Origin: Oscillospiraceae bacterium
GTDB lineage: Bacteria > Bacillota > Clostridia > Oscillospirales > Ruminococcaceae
Direction of reading: 5' to 3'
DNA: 64,000 nucleotides
Assembly: GCA_900752435.1 (NCBI GenBank)
Contig: CAADVD010000002.1
Location: 101,058 to 165,057 of the forward strand
Shown here: positions 52,367 to 61,121 of the stretch, one piece after another
How the letters are laid out: each line of letters opens with the position of its first letter
How positions within the stretch are numbered: the stretch's first letter is position 1
Made by a program: the position numbers and the translations under genes
Notes under the pieces: generated by a model
The model's input: the letters and a program-made list of their open reading frames with translations, nothing else
The model's database searches: none
Told to the model about the DNA's origin: nothing

Positions 52367-52395
52367 ATTATAGGCTTGAGCTGGCATTGTGTCAA
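52367..52395 (-). promoter_or_regulatory. promoter of LysR gene
   Basis: On the minus strand TTGACA (52395-52390) and TATAAT (52372-52367), 17-nt spacing. Confidence 0.88.
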
Positions 52396-52533
52396 ATGAA
52401 TATTTTTGTGAAATATCGTAAACGTGGATATTTTAGCGTAAATGGTTTGGCTCTAGTGCTGGACAAAAGACTCAAAAACGTGTATGATGGGTACAAACAT
52501 CGAATTTTTGTTTTAGAGAAAAAGGTGAACGGA

Positions 52534-52977
52534 ATGAAAAGCACAAAAATTAAAATTATTTTGCTTACTGCGGCGGCGGTCGTACTGTTGGGGATTGCGG
52601 TTGTGGTTGTTTTGCAAACCAGTAAAACAGGGGATAGCAAAACATCGAGCACCCTGTCCGGTCAAATGAGCGGTCAGGATGCAAGCGATGGCTCGGCAAA
52701 CGGCAGTTCCGAAAATGATGCGGAACACGAATTGCCCATGATAACAGACGATGAAACGGCACAAACGGGAGGTACCGGCAATGGAACGGCTGGCGGAACG
52801 GCCGGTGGTTCTACCGCAGGAGGAAACACCGGAGGAAATACAGCCGGAGGAAATACCACTGGCGGAAATACCAACGACAATCCAGCAGGCGGCAGCACCA
52901 GTACCGCACCGGATAACAACACCGATACCACATCCACCAATGAACCAATTGAACTGCCCATTATTCCGGTGGAATGA
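52534..52977 (+). CDS. secreted or membrane-anchored Gly/Thr/Asn-rich protein, possible substrate of the downstream operon
   Basis: The 147-residue protein has an N-terminal hydrophobic anchor (about residues 7-28, IILLTAAAVVLLGIAVVVVL). The rest is low-complexity: Ser/Asp/Gly-rich to about 75, then GGNT and AGGNT repeats (about 85-118), then an Asn/Thr/Asp-rich tail. The phrase ELP-M/I-I occurs twice, before and after the repeats (ELPMITDDE and ELPIIPVE). ATG at 52534 follows AAAGGTGAA; longer frames lack a site. Its stop overlaps the start of the kinase-like gene (ATGA). It is a candidate for modification by that operon; no family recognised. Confidence 0.65.
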   Translation: MKSTKIKIILLTAAAVVLLGIAVVVVLQTSKTGDSKTSSTLSGQMSGQDASDGSANGSSENDAEHELPMITDDETAQTGGTGNGTAGGTAGGSTAGGNTGGNTAGGNTTGGNTNDNPAGGSTSTAPDNNTDTTSTNEPIELPIIPVE

Positions 52978-53693
52978 GAATGCATCACTTTAAAATCAAA
53001 CTAGCGGGCAGAGTCATTGACGTGACGGCCTCATTTAAGGACACAGCACAGTTGTGCCAAGCCTATCAAACCGAGGAACCGGCGGATTTTGTTGTATGCG
53101 TGTCACCGGCAGATTTAGCCGCAGAACGCGAAAAAGCAACCATTTCATGCAGTGACGGCTATTTGGAAACGCTTGCGGTGTACCGGCAGATTGCGGTGCA
53201 TATGCTTGACTATGACACGGTTCTGTTTCACGGCTCGGTCATTGCAGTGGATGGAGAGGGCTATCTCTTTACCGCTCCCAGCGGAACGGGCAAGTCCACG
53301 CATACAGCCTTATGGCGCAGGCGGTTTGGCGAACGGTCATTTATGGTCAACGACGATAAGCCGCTTTTAAGCATCACGGATCAGGCCGTTGTCGCTTATG
53401 GAACGCCATGGGATGGGAAGCATCGGCTGAGCCGTAACATCGGTGTGCCACTAAAAGCCATTTGCCTGCTTCACCAGGCCGCAGAAAATCATATTGAAAG
53501 CGTGAGCGCCAGACAGGCATACAGCCGGATTTTGGCGCAGATTTACCGCCCCATGGAGCACCCGCAGGCCATGCTTAAAACCTTGCAGTTAGCGGACAAA
53601 CTGTTGACGCTGCCGCTGTTTGAGCTGGGATGCACCATTTCGGAGGAAGCGGTGCAGGTAGCCTACACAGCCATGAAGGGAGAAAATACATGA
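52974..53693 (+). CDS. HPr-kinase-like protein of RiPP-cluster type
   Basis: Protein of 239 residues resembling the C-terminal catalytic half of HPr kinase/phosphorylase. The P-loop is APSGTGKSTHTALWRRRFG (about residues 102-120), preceded by LFHGSVIAVDG and followed by VNDDKPLL. HPrK homologues in lasso peptide clusters of the paeninodin type phosphorylate a serine in the precursor peptide. It overlaps the upstream Gly-rich gene and the downstream PqqD gene by four bases each. The true phosphoacceptor here is unknown. Confidence 0.8.
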   Translation: MRMHHFKIKLAGRVIDVTASFKDTAQLCQAYQTEEPADFVVCVSPADLAAEREKATISCSDGYLETLAVYRQIAVHMLDYDTVLFHGSVIAVDGEGYLFTAPSGTGKSTHTALWRRRFGERSFMVNDDKPLLSITDQAVVAYGTPWDGKHRLSRNIGVPLKAICLLHQAAENHIESVSARQAYSRILAQIYRPMEHPQAMLKTLQLADKLLTLPLFELGCTISEEAVQVAYTAMKGENT

Positions 53694-53953
53694 AACTGAA
53701 AGAAGGATTTCTCGTTCACCAAATGGGAGACGAATACATCATGGTGGCGACCGGTCAAGCCAGCCGGAGCTTCAACGGCCTGATTCGCAACAACGCCACC
53801 GCCAATTACATCGCCGAACTGCTCCAACAGGAAACCACGAAAGAAGAGATCGTCGAGAAACTGCTGGCGCGCTACGACGTGGAACGCGCCGTTGTGGAGC
53901 GCGACGTGGACAACTTACTGCAGCAATTTGAAGAGGCCGGTTTGCTGGAATGA
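53690..53953 (+). CDS. PqqD-like carrier protein
   Basis: Small PqqD-fold protein of 87 residues: MKLKEGFLVHQMGDEYIMVA at the start, SFNGLIRNNATANYIAELL in the middle and a helical C-terminus with RDVDNLLQQFEEAGLLE. Proteins of this fold bind leader peptides in RiPP pathways (RRE domain; B1 protein in lasso clusters) and hand them to enzymes. ATGA overlaps on both sides. Confidence 0.85.
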   Translation: MKLKEGFLVHQMGDEYIMVATGQASRSFNGLIRNNATANYIAELLQQETTKEEIVEKLLARYDVERAVVERDVDNLLQQFEEAGLLE

Positions 53954-54402
53954 TGCAGTACGGCAAAATTGAGGATGAAATACGCAAGCATGGAAGCGGT
54001 GTGTTTGTCAACGTCGGCGACAGCATGATGCCGCTTCTGCGCGAACGGACGGACCTCATTCACATCGAACGGTGCACTGGCCGCTTGAAAAAGTACGACG
54101 TACCGCTTTACAAACGCGACAACGGACAATATGTTCTGCACCGGATTCTGAAGGTGCGGGAACAGGATTATGTGATTTGCGGCGACAACCGCTATCACAA
54201 GGAATACGGCATCACAGACCGTCACATCATCGGCGTGATGACCGGCGTTACGCGCGATGGGAAGTGGCTGTCCGTACAGGATGGACGATACCGTCTGTAC
54301 GTGCATTTGTGGTGCGATTTTTTTGTGGTGCGTGCCGGAATTTTACGCATTCGGGCGTTCGCCAAACGACTGCGGAGGGGCTTGCGTGAGAAGAAAAGAT
54401 AG
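53950..54402 (+). CDS. S24/S26-family peptidase, SipW-like
   Basis: Protein of 150 residues. GDSMMPLL carries the catalytic serine, and YVLHRIL with ICGDN matches the Ser-His form of signal peptidase (SipW/ER type) rather than the Ser-Lys form. A single weakly hydrophobic segment lies near the C-terminus (LWCDFFVVRAGILRI) before a basic tail. In this operon it may remove a leader or signal sequence from the secreted protein. It overlaps the ABC transporter gene by 17 bases. Confidence 0.82.
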   Translation: MMQYGKIEDEIRKHGSGVFVNVGDSMMPLLRERTDLIHIERCTGRLKKYDVPLYKRDNGQYVLHRILKVREQDYVICGDNRYHKEYGITDRHIIGVMTGVTRDGKWLSVQDGRYRLYVHLWCDFFVVRAGILRIRAFAKRLRRGLREKKR

Positions 54403-56059
54403 CGACAGAGCGACGGTGCAGTGGTTGTTTCGGAAGTCGCGCGGCCAATTGGTGCGCATGGTTGGACTCGTGTTCGGAAATGCGGTATTTGCCGCGTCAG
54501 CAACGCTGTTTGCGCTGGCTTGCCGAGGAATTGTGGATGGGGCTGTCAATCGCGATCAAGCAATGATGACGCGCTATGGGGCATACTTGCTGACCGTTAT
54601 TGTCATGCAGCTCATTTTGCGTTTGGCCTGCAACAGTACGTCGGAATACATTCGTTCGAAACTGGCCATGAGCTATCGGCAGGACGCTTTGCGCGAATTG
54701 ATGAAAAAAGAATATGCGCAGACTTCACGGTACCACAGCGGCGAATTGCTCAATCGAATGTTTTCGGATGTTCAAGTAATTACTGAGGGTATCACAGGAA
54801 TTCTGCCGGCGTTTGTGAACCTTGTGACCCGTTTGGTGTGTGCCGTGGCGGTGTTGATTGCGCTGGACAAAAGCTTTGCGTTGATTTTTCTGGCGGCAGG
54901 ACTTTTGCTGTTTGCAGTGAGCCGTCTGTTTCGCCGAAGGATGAAAACGCTTCACAAGGATGTGCAGGAAAAAGAGGGAAAAGTGCGATCCTTTATGCAG
55001 GAAACGGTGGAAAGTCTGCTGATCGTCAAGGTGTTCAGCTCAGAGCAAAAGATGGAGCGCACCGCCGATGACCTGCAGCACACACATTTTCACGCACAGA
55101 TGAAGCGCCGCACGCTCAGCATTTTTGCCAATGCGGGCTTTAGCTTTGTGTTCCAGATGGGGTATCTGTATGCCATGCTTTGGGGTGCTTGGGGCATTTT
55201 CACCGGAACGATGAGTTATGGTACCTTGACGGCAATTTTGCAGTTGGTGGGGCAGGTACAAGCGCCCTTTGCGAATCTGTCCGGCCTGATGCCGAAAGTA
55301 TATGGCATGCTGGCAAGCGCGGAACGGATGATGGAGCTGGAGCGCCTGCCGGATGAGCCGGAAGCGGCGCAGACTCTTTCTTATGTGGATTTTGAATGCT
55401 TGAAACTGCGGAATTTGTCGTTTTCTTATGGGGAAAGCACGGTGCTCAGCCATGTGGATCTCACGATTCGTAAAGGGGAATTTGTCTCCTTAACCGGATT
55501 GTCGGGCGGCGGCAAAACGACGCTGTTTTTGCTGCTGTTGGGCGCATATCAGCCGACGGAGGGAGATGTGCGTTTCGTTTCGGCAAAAGGAAGCTTCCAC
55601 AGCGGAAAGGAAACACGCGGCCTGTTTGCGTATGTCCCGCAGGGAAACCGCTTATTTTCCGGAACGGTGCGGGAGAATATTGCGTTTTTGAATGAGCAGG
55701 CCAGCGAGGAGGAAATTCGTCATGCCGCGCAAATCGCCTGCGCGGACGAATTCATTCGGCGTTTTCCAAAAGGTTACGATACACTCATCGGCGAGAATGG
55801 ATTGGGCGTGTCACAGGGACAGGCACAGCGCATCGTAGTGGCGCGTGCGCTGCTAAGCGGCGCGGAAATTCTGCTGTTGGACGAAGCCACCTCGGCGCTG
55901 GACGATGAAACGGAAGCCCGGTTATTGCAAAACATCGCCGCTTTGCAAAACCGAACCTGCTTGATTGTTACGCATCGAAAGGCGGCGCTTGCCATTTGCA
56001 GCCGCCATCTTGTCATGGAGAATGGAGAAATCAGAGATGAAACCGATACAGCCCGATGA
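54386..56059 (+). CDS. ABC transporter (TMD-NBD), putative exporter of the modified product
   Basis: Half transporter of 557 residues with six membrane helices followed by an ATPase domain. Walker A is GLSGGGKTT, Walker B LLLDEATSALD and H-loop VTHRK. The signature is VSQGQAQR instead of LSGGQ, a variant seen in exporters of peptide clusters. No C39 peptidase domain. The GTG start at 54386 follows GGAGGGG; the longer frame back to 54257 overlaps the peptidase gene. Unrelated by motif to the eight transporters of the 17.6-36 kb island. Confidence 0.85.
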   Translation: MRRKDSDRATVQWLFRKSRGQLVRMVGLVFGNAVFAASATLFALACRGIVDGAVNRDQAMMTRYGAYLLTVIVMQLILRLACNSTSEYIRSKLAMSYRQDALRELMKKEYAQTSRYHSGELLNRMFSDVQVITEGITGILPAFVNLVTRLVCAVAVLIALDKSFALIFLAAGLLLFAVSRLFRRRMKTLHKDVQEKEGKVRSFMQETVESLLIVKVFSSEQKMERTADDLQHTHFHAQMKRRTLSIFANAGFSFVFQMGYLYAMLWGAWGIFTGTMSYGTLTAILQLVGQVQAPFANLSGLMPKVYGMLASAERMMELERLPDEPEAAQTLSYVDFECLKLRNLSFSYGESTVLSHVDLTIRKGEFVSLTGLSGGGKTTLFLLLLGAYQPTEGDVRFVSAKGSFHSGKETRGLFAYVPQGNRLFSGTVRENIAFLNEQASEEEIRHAAQIACADEFIRRFPKGYDTLIGENGLGVSQGQAQRIVVARALLSGAEILLLDEATSALDDETEARLLQNIAALQNRTCLIVTHRKAALAICSRHLVMENGEIRDETDTAR

Positions 56060-57221
56060 ACGCTATTTGCTGGCCTTGCTCAAAAGCATTCTGCACGAAG
56101 AACTGCCGCCGGAAAAGCCGGAGTCCTGTTCGTTTGAGCAGGTGTTTGTGTTGGCCAAACGGCACAGTGTGGCGAACATGGCGTATTACGCCATCCAGAA
56201 GCTGAAACAGAAACCCGATGCTGCCCTGCTTTGTGAATGGAAAGAAGTGTACGAAAAAGCGTTGGTGAAAGATGTCATTCAGCAAAATGAATTGGCGTTA
56301 ATCGAGCAGGCGCTGGAGCAGCAAAGAATTGCCTTTGTCCCGTTAAAAGGCGTGGCGATGAAGAAGCTGTATCCCAGATGCGATATGCGGATGATGTCGG
56401 ACATCGATGTGTTGGTCGCGCCGGAGGATACCCATCGGGTACAAGCGGTATTGTTGTCGCTTGGATATGAAGCTGACCGTTTCGGTGTGAGCAACCACGA
56501 CGTGTATTTCAAGCGGCCGGTGATGAACGTGGAGGTGCATCATGCGCTGTTCGATCGGATGCGCGAGCAGTTTGTGACCTACTTTGCCGATTTTTTTGAC
56601 CGGGCGCAAACCGTGGAGGGCAAGCAGTACCAGAGGCGTTTTTCGGAAGAGGACTTCTTTTTGTTTTTGTTCTGCCATTTGGTGAAGCATTACCGAGACG
56701 GCGGAACGGGAATTCGTTCCGTGATGGACTTATGGGTGTATTTGCAGGCGAAAGGCGATGTACTCAATTGGACCGTAGTGTCAGCCGAGCTGGACAAGCT
56801 GGGGTTGAATACCTTTTTAAGCCATATGATGCGTTTGTCCGAAATTTGGTTTGGCGGTGAAGAAACGTCAACGCTATACGAGGAAATGGGCGCGTATGTT
56901 CTTGCCAATGGCACTTACGGTACGATGCAGAACAAACAGCTCAATGCGGTAGCGCAGTACGGCGGGAATGCAAATTCGGCTAAATGGAAGCATCTATTTA
57001 GGCTGTTCTTCCCGAAATTAACGAATATGCAGATGTGGTTTCCAACGTTGGAGCGGTATCCGGTTTTACTTCCGTTTTACTATGTATTTCGTGGCCTGCG
57101 GATTGTATTTTGCCGACGGGAAAAATTTGTGAAGATTTCGCAAACGATCACGGCGGACAAGGGGTCCTTGTACGAAGTGCGTCAACTGCATGAAAAAACC
57201 GGCTTGAAAGGAAGCCAATAA
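56037..57221 (+). CDS. nucleotidyltransferase-fold protein of RiPP-cluster type
   Basis: Protein of 394 residues of the uncharacterised nucleotidyltransferase family (NTP_transf_5-like). The core has VPLKGVAMKKLYP and MMSDIDVLV, the latter with the metal-binding DxD. Members occur in lasso peptide and related clusters, with unproven chemistry. It starts within the last 23 bases of the ABC gene after GGAG, making it the last clearly coupled gene of the operon. Confidence 0.8.
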   Translation: MKPIQPDERYLLALLKSILHEELPPEKPESCSFEQVFVLAKRHSVANMAYYAIQKLKQKPDAALLCEWKEVYEKALVKDVIQQNELALIEQALEQQRIAFVPLKGVAMKKLYPRCDMRMMSDIDVLVAPEDTHRVQAVLLSLGYEADRFGVSNHDVYFKRPVMNVEVHHALFDRMREQFVTYFADFFDRAQTVEGKQYQRRFSEEDFFLFLFCHLVKHYRDGGTGIRSVMDLWVYLQAKGDVLNWTVVSAELDKLGLNTFLSHMMRLSEIWFGGEETSTLYEEMGAYVLANGTYGTMQNKQLNAVAQYGGNANSAKWKHLFRLFFPKLTNMQMWFPTLERYPVLLPFYYVFRGLRIVFCRREKFVKISQTITADKGSLYEVRQLHEKTGLKGSQ

Positions 57222-57384
57222 ACCAATTTTTCTTTGGGTGAAAGCGGCTGATCCAGTTGCAGAAAACGCCAAAGAAGGCTTTTCTTGCTTTGGGATTTAT
57301 TTTTATTTCTGTTTCTTATTTCTTTTGTTGTCACGAGTGATGACTCAGAGGCATAGACTGTTAAAAACACATACGGAGGAGGAA

Positions 57385-58290
57385 ATGATTTTGAAATCCC
57401 AAGAACAATATGTAGTTCTTTCGCTGGAACTACATTTATTTTTTGCGCGAATTATGAAAGAACACGCGTTATTTTTAGAAGCAGCGGCTACGCCCGTGGA
57501 CAGCGCTGTCGCGAAGGAAGCCGATTCGTTTAAGCAGGAATTTGAAAAGGTGCTCAGCCGAGCGGTAACACTTGGTGACGGCGTCGTTGGCCGCCGCGTG
57601 CTGTCTTCTGGCGAGCTCATCACAGAATTTACCGCCAGAGCGGAAAAACAAACCCAGCGTTTCACCGGCATTTCCATCAACGGAAACATCACAGCGAGGG
57701 AAGCCCGTCTGCAATGCGGAAGAGCGTCCTGCGCCAACACCGAGCTTCACTGTCAAGTCAGCCAATTGAACCAGACCGCACTTCGGCTGTTAAACGGATT
57801 GATTGGACTCAAGGAAAGAATTCTGAACAACGTGCTCAACTGCCGGATGTTTACCATGAATTACCCGTTGCTCTTGGAGCATATCATCCGTGAAGCAAAG
57901 CTCTACTGCACATTTCTGCAAAATTTGGAGAGCGGTTCCAACTTTGATTGCCAGTCCATGCGGGAAACCGAGCGGTTCTGGAATCAAATCATGATGGAGC
58001 ACGCCATGTTTATCCGTGGATTGCTTGACCCGTCCGAAAACGAGCTGATTGAATCTGCCGATGATTTCGCAAAGGATTACGCAGAGCTGTTGGCGAAAGC
58101 GCGGGCGGCAAACGACAAAACGTTGGGGTGTCGCGAATCGCTGCAGGAAACGCTGAAATTCCGGGAATTTAAAGCGGCCGGCGCCAAGGGCATTCAAAAC
58201 TGCCAGATTCGTTCCGTCATTCTGCCCTTGCTGGCGGATCATGTACTGCGCGAAGCCAACCATTATGTGCGCTTATTGAGTGATTCGTAG
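57385..58290 (+). CDS. DUF2935-family protein
   Basis: Helical protein of 301 residues built from two similar halves, each starting with an Arg/His/Glu motif (ARIMKEHALFLEAA and NQIMMEHAMFIRGLLDP). This is the DUF2935 pattern, a ferritin-like four-helix fold with possible metal binding, common in spore-forming Firmicutes. GGAGGAGG precedes the ATG at 57385. Function unknown. It lies about 160 bp after the RiPP-like operon and is probably separate. Confidence 0.8.
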   Translation: MILKSQEQYVVLSLELHLFFARIMKEHALFLEAAATPVDSAVAKEADSFKQEFEKVLSRAVTLGDGVVGRRVLSSGELITEFTARAEKQTQRFTGISINGNITAREARLQCGRASCANTELHCQVSQLNQTALRLLNGLIGLKERILNNVLNCRMFTMNYPLLLEHIIREAKLYCTFLQNLESGSNFDCQSMRETERFWNQIMMEHAMFIRGLLDPSENELIESADDFAKDYAELLAKARAANDKTLGCRESLQETLKFREFKAAGAKGIQNCQIRSVILPLLADHVLREANHYVRLLSDS

Positions 58291-58391
58291 AGAATCTGCG
58301 GTATCGTTAAAATGGAATCACAAAATACAAAAAGTCTGCCGAATGCTCGACAGACTTTTTTTGTTGAAATGATGGGATACGAATTGAAGAA

Positions 58392-58973
58392 TCAGCATTC
58401 GCTGACACAGCCGATACATCGCAAAAGAGCTTGCATTTGCGCAATGCCCTTTTTCTGTGAAGTGATAATGGCCTGTAAAATCGGTTTTAATTCCGGGCAA
58501 ATATCAAATTGCAGGGTATTGTCTGACATTTTCACCGCACCTCTGTGATGGGGAATCATTTCACGCATAAAATTGCAGTTGATTCGATTCGTGGAGCGGG
58601 CATGGTTCATCTCAGAAAACATGGTCTGCATAATTTGATCCATTCTGCGCTGATAAAGGCACAAGTCCTGTTTTGAATTGCATCGTTTTCCACAGAAGCA
58701 TTCGATGGCGCGCATATTTTCAATGCTTTTGGTTTGTTCTGTCACAATCCGTGATGCAATATCCTGCAATGCCACATTGGTGGTGTATTTCAAAATGTTT
58801 TCGGACATTTCAATGGCGGCTCGATGATGGGGAATCATCTGTACGATAAAATTGTGAGATATGCTGTCTGTCAATTCCGCTTCGGTCATTCCACGAATCA
58901 TGTCATCCAAAATGCAGTAAAATGCGCTGAGATAATCCTTGGTGACGTTGCTGAATCTAGTTTGCCTGTTCAT
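58392..58973 (-). CDS. duplicated DUF305-like protein
   Basis: Protein of 193 residues with two copies of the DUF305 metal-binding signature, MIPHHRAAIEMSENIL and MIPHHRGAVKMSDNTL, plus several cysteines (ECFCGKRC, CIGC). DUF305 proteins are four-helix bundles of unclear role, sometimes linked to metals. GGAGGAGG precedes the start at 58973. No signal peptide, unlike many Gram-negative members. Confidence 0.8.
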   Translation of the reverse strand: MNRQTRFSNVTKDYLSAFYCILDDMIRGMTEAELTDSISHNFIVQMIPHHRAAIEMSENILKYTTNVALQDIASRIVTEQTKSIENMRAIECFCGKRCNSKQDLCLYQRRMDQIMQTMFSEMNHARSTNRINCNFMREMIPHHRGAVKMSDNTLQFDICPELKPILQAIITSQKKGIAQMQALLRCIGCVSEC

Positions 58974-59093
58974 AAGTTCACCTCCTCCTATATCCATTCT
59001 ATTCAGCGTTATGGATCGTGTACATTGGGAAAGAGTCAGAACACAGCGTTTTTAGCTGTTCGCAAAATCAAGGAGAACCAAAACAACAAACAA

Positions 59094-59134
59094 AAACCTC
59101 GCAAACACCGATAAACACGGCGTTTACGAGGTTT
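59094..59134 (-). terminator. terminator of tRNA-Ala
   Basis: Stem CCTCGTAAAC ... GTTTGCGAGG followed on the minus strand by TTTTTGTTTG. Confidence 0.85.
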
Positions 59135-59140
59135 TACACT

Positions 59141-59216
59141 TGGTGGACCCGAAGAGATTCGAACTCTCGACCTCTGCGATGCGAACGCAGCGCTCTCCCA
59201 ACTGAGCCACGGGCCC
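59141..59216 (-). tRNA. tRNA-Ala (CGC)
   Basis: Acceptor GGGCCCG/CGGGTCC, D-arm GCTCAGTTGGGAGAGC, anticodon stem CTGCG/CGCAG with loop TTCGCAT (anticodon CGC), T-arm AGTTCGAATCT, encoded CCA. Confidence 0.95.
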
Positions 59217-59363
59217 GAAAATTCATTCCGAATGAATTTCACAAGATATATTTTACCACGGATTTTCGGAATGTCAAGAACTTTTTTTCATGATTCGCCC
59301 TTTTTCGCAAATTTAAGTGCCAAAAATGCCCTGTATTTTCAACAAGGCATTTTTGTGCTCCAT

Positions 59364-59792
59364 TCATAGATAGGCTTTGAGCTTTTCCATACTTTCTTCC
59401 TCAAACCGGAGCAATTCGCCCGCAAGCTCTTTGGCCGTTTCACTGGCATGTGGAAATTCCTTTTGCTTTTTAATCAGATCAATGATGCCCATCACACTGC
59501 CCTGCATCATCATTTCGGCAATATGCGGCGGCGTTTTATCCAAGAGGGTATTGATGTTGATCATCACATGAGAAGACATGGTATCCCAAAGCCCCACCTT
59601 TTCAACGGATTCCTGCTGTTCTTCCAACAGCTCGGCGGCCTTGTCAAACGTGGCGTTGTAAATGCGCAGCTGTCCGCGCAGGAACGCATCAAACTCCAAA
59701 TCTTTGACCAAGGTACGCAGATGCCGTATGGTGTCTTTGCCCATTTGCGCATTTTGTACGATGAAATGCAGCAGTTCGGTTGTTTCATTCAT
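59364..59792 (-). CDS. hypothetical helical protein
   Basis: Predicted all-helical soluble protein of about 142 residues (starts NETTELLHFIVQNAQMGKDT), without cysteines, signal peptide or membrane segment. Start chosen at 59792 for spacing after AGAGG; ATG 59798 and GTG 59801 are alternatives. The length and heptad-like pattern suggest a four-helix bundle. No family named with confidence. Confidence 0.65.
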   Translation of the reverse strand: MNETTELLHFIVQNAQMGKDTIRHLRTLVKDLEFDAFLRGQLRIYNATFDKAAELLEEQQESVEKVGLWDTMSSHVMININTLLDKTPPHIAEMMMQGSVMGIIDLIKKQKEFPHASETAKELAGELLRFEEESMEKLKAYL

Positions 59793-59920
59793 ATCCATCA
59801 CCTCTTATTCAGTGTGCACGGATTGCAAAGGAAATATACGGCACTTGCACGTTGACTTCCCAGCGTAATAATGCTACAATTTGGTATGCCGAGGAAATGG
59901 CTTGAACAGGAGAGAACAGC

Positions 59921-60937
59921 ATGAACAACAGCAAACAAGAACAAAAATTTCAGCGCATTGCCCCTATGATTGGACATACACCGCTGTTAGAAATTTCATT
60001 TCGATACCGTGGCGGTACACGCCGCATCTTTGCCAAAGCGGAATCCTATAACCTCAGCGGAAGCATCAAGGACCGCGTGGCCTACCACATTCTCAAAAAG
60101 GCCTATGAGCAGGGCACAATTCATCCGGGCGACCGCATTGTCGAAGCAACCAGCGGCAACACTGGCATCGCCTTTTCCGCGATGGGCAGCTATTTGGGGC
60201 ATCCGGTGATCATTTATATGCCGGACTGGATGAGCAAGGAGCGCATCAACCTTATGCAGAGCTATGGCGCGGAAGTCCGCCTGGTTTCCCATGAAGAAGG
60301 CGGCTTTCTAGGCTCGATTGCCAAGACGGAAGAGCTGGCGAAGGAAGGCGGCGTTTTTCTGCCCCGCCAATTTTCCAATGAAGACAACGTGGAAACCCAT
60401 GAGCTTCTGACTGGTGAGGAAATCGTCACGCAGTTGGCACAGCTCGGCCTGCAAGCCGACGGCGTGGTTGCCGGCGTGGGCACGGGCGGAACCATCATGG
60501 GTTTGGCAAAACGCCTGCGCGCGGTCAATCCCAACTGCAAAGCCTATCCACTGGAACCGCTCAGCTCACCGACACTGTCCACCGGGTATCAAGTGGGGAA
60601 GCACCGCATTCAAGGGATTTCCGATGAGTTTGTACCGGATATTGTCAAGCTCAAGGAGCTGGACGATGTGGTGGCGGTGGACGATACCGACGCCATTATC
60701 ATGGCACGGATGCTGTCGGAACAATTGGGCATTGGCGTGGGCGTGTCCTCCGGCGCCAACTTTTTGGGATGCATCCTAGCGCAGGAGAAAATTGGAGCAG
60801 ACAAAACCATCGTTACCGTCTTTGCTGACGACAACAAGAAATACCTCTCCACCGACTATGCCGAGCCGCAGACGATGAACGAGCACTGTTTAACGCGCGA
60901 TATTGAACTGCTGGGATGCACCGCCTATCGCGGATAA
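59921..60937 (+). CDS. cysteine synthase-like PLP enzyme
   Basis: Fold-type II PLP enzyme of 338 residues. The PLP lysine is in [16 protein letters not shown] is the substrate loop, and GTGGTIMG binds the PLP phosphate; this matches O-acetylserine sulfhydrylase (CysK/CysM) and cystathionine beta-synthase relatives. A C-terminal extension with [18 protein letters not shown] is not part of standard CysK. No serine acetyltransferase lies next to it. Substrate specificity uncertain. Confidence 0.85.
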   Translation: MNNSKQEQKFQRIAPMIGHTPLLEISFRYRGGTRRIFAKAESYNLSGSIKDRVAYHILKKAYEQGTIHPGDRIVEATSGNTGIAFSAMGSYLGHPVIIYMPDWMSKERINLMQSYGAEVRLVSHEEGGFLGSIAKTEELAKEGGVFLPRQFSNEDNVETHELLTGEEIVTQLAQLGLQADGVVAGVGTGGTIMGLAKRLRAVNPNCKAYPLEPLSSPTLSTGYQVGKHRIQGISDEFVPDIVKLKELDDVVAVDDTDAIIMARMLSEQLGIGVGVSSGANFLGCILAQEKIGADKTIVTVFADDNKKYLSTDYAEPQTMNEHCLTRDIELLGCTAYRG

Positions 60938-61042
60938 GAAAAAATAGCAATGCTCTCTGTGTAGAATTCACAGGAGAACATCCGGAAAGTTGTACAAAAT
61001 TACAATTTTGTTTCCGAAATGTAATTTTTGGGCTAATTTCTG

Positions 61043-61071
61043 TTACAAAAACGGCCAAAATGTGTTAAAAT
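61043..61071 (+). promoter_or_regulatory. promoter of M23 peptidase gene
   Basis: TTACAA at 61043-61048 and TAAAAT at 61066-61071, 17-nt spacing. Confidence 0.6.
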
Positions 61072-61121
61072 AAATTTGATATAGGCATAAATCAGAACTT
61101 TTTACATAATGGGAGATTGCT

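Noticed and set aside
52780..52920. Short repeats reminiscent of a CRISPR array
   Set aside because: The repeats are in-frame codons for GGNT/AGGNT, irregular in length, without spacers or cas genes. No CRISPR array was seen anywhere in the window.
60950..61000. Terminator after the cysteine synthase-like gene
   Set aside because: The CTCTGTG/CACAGGAG inverted repeat is imperfect and lacks a T-run.
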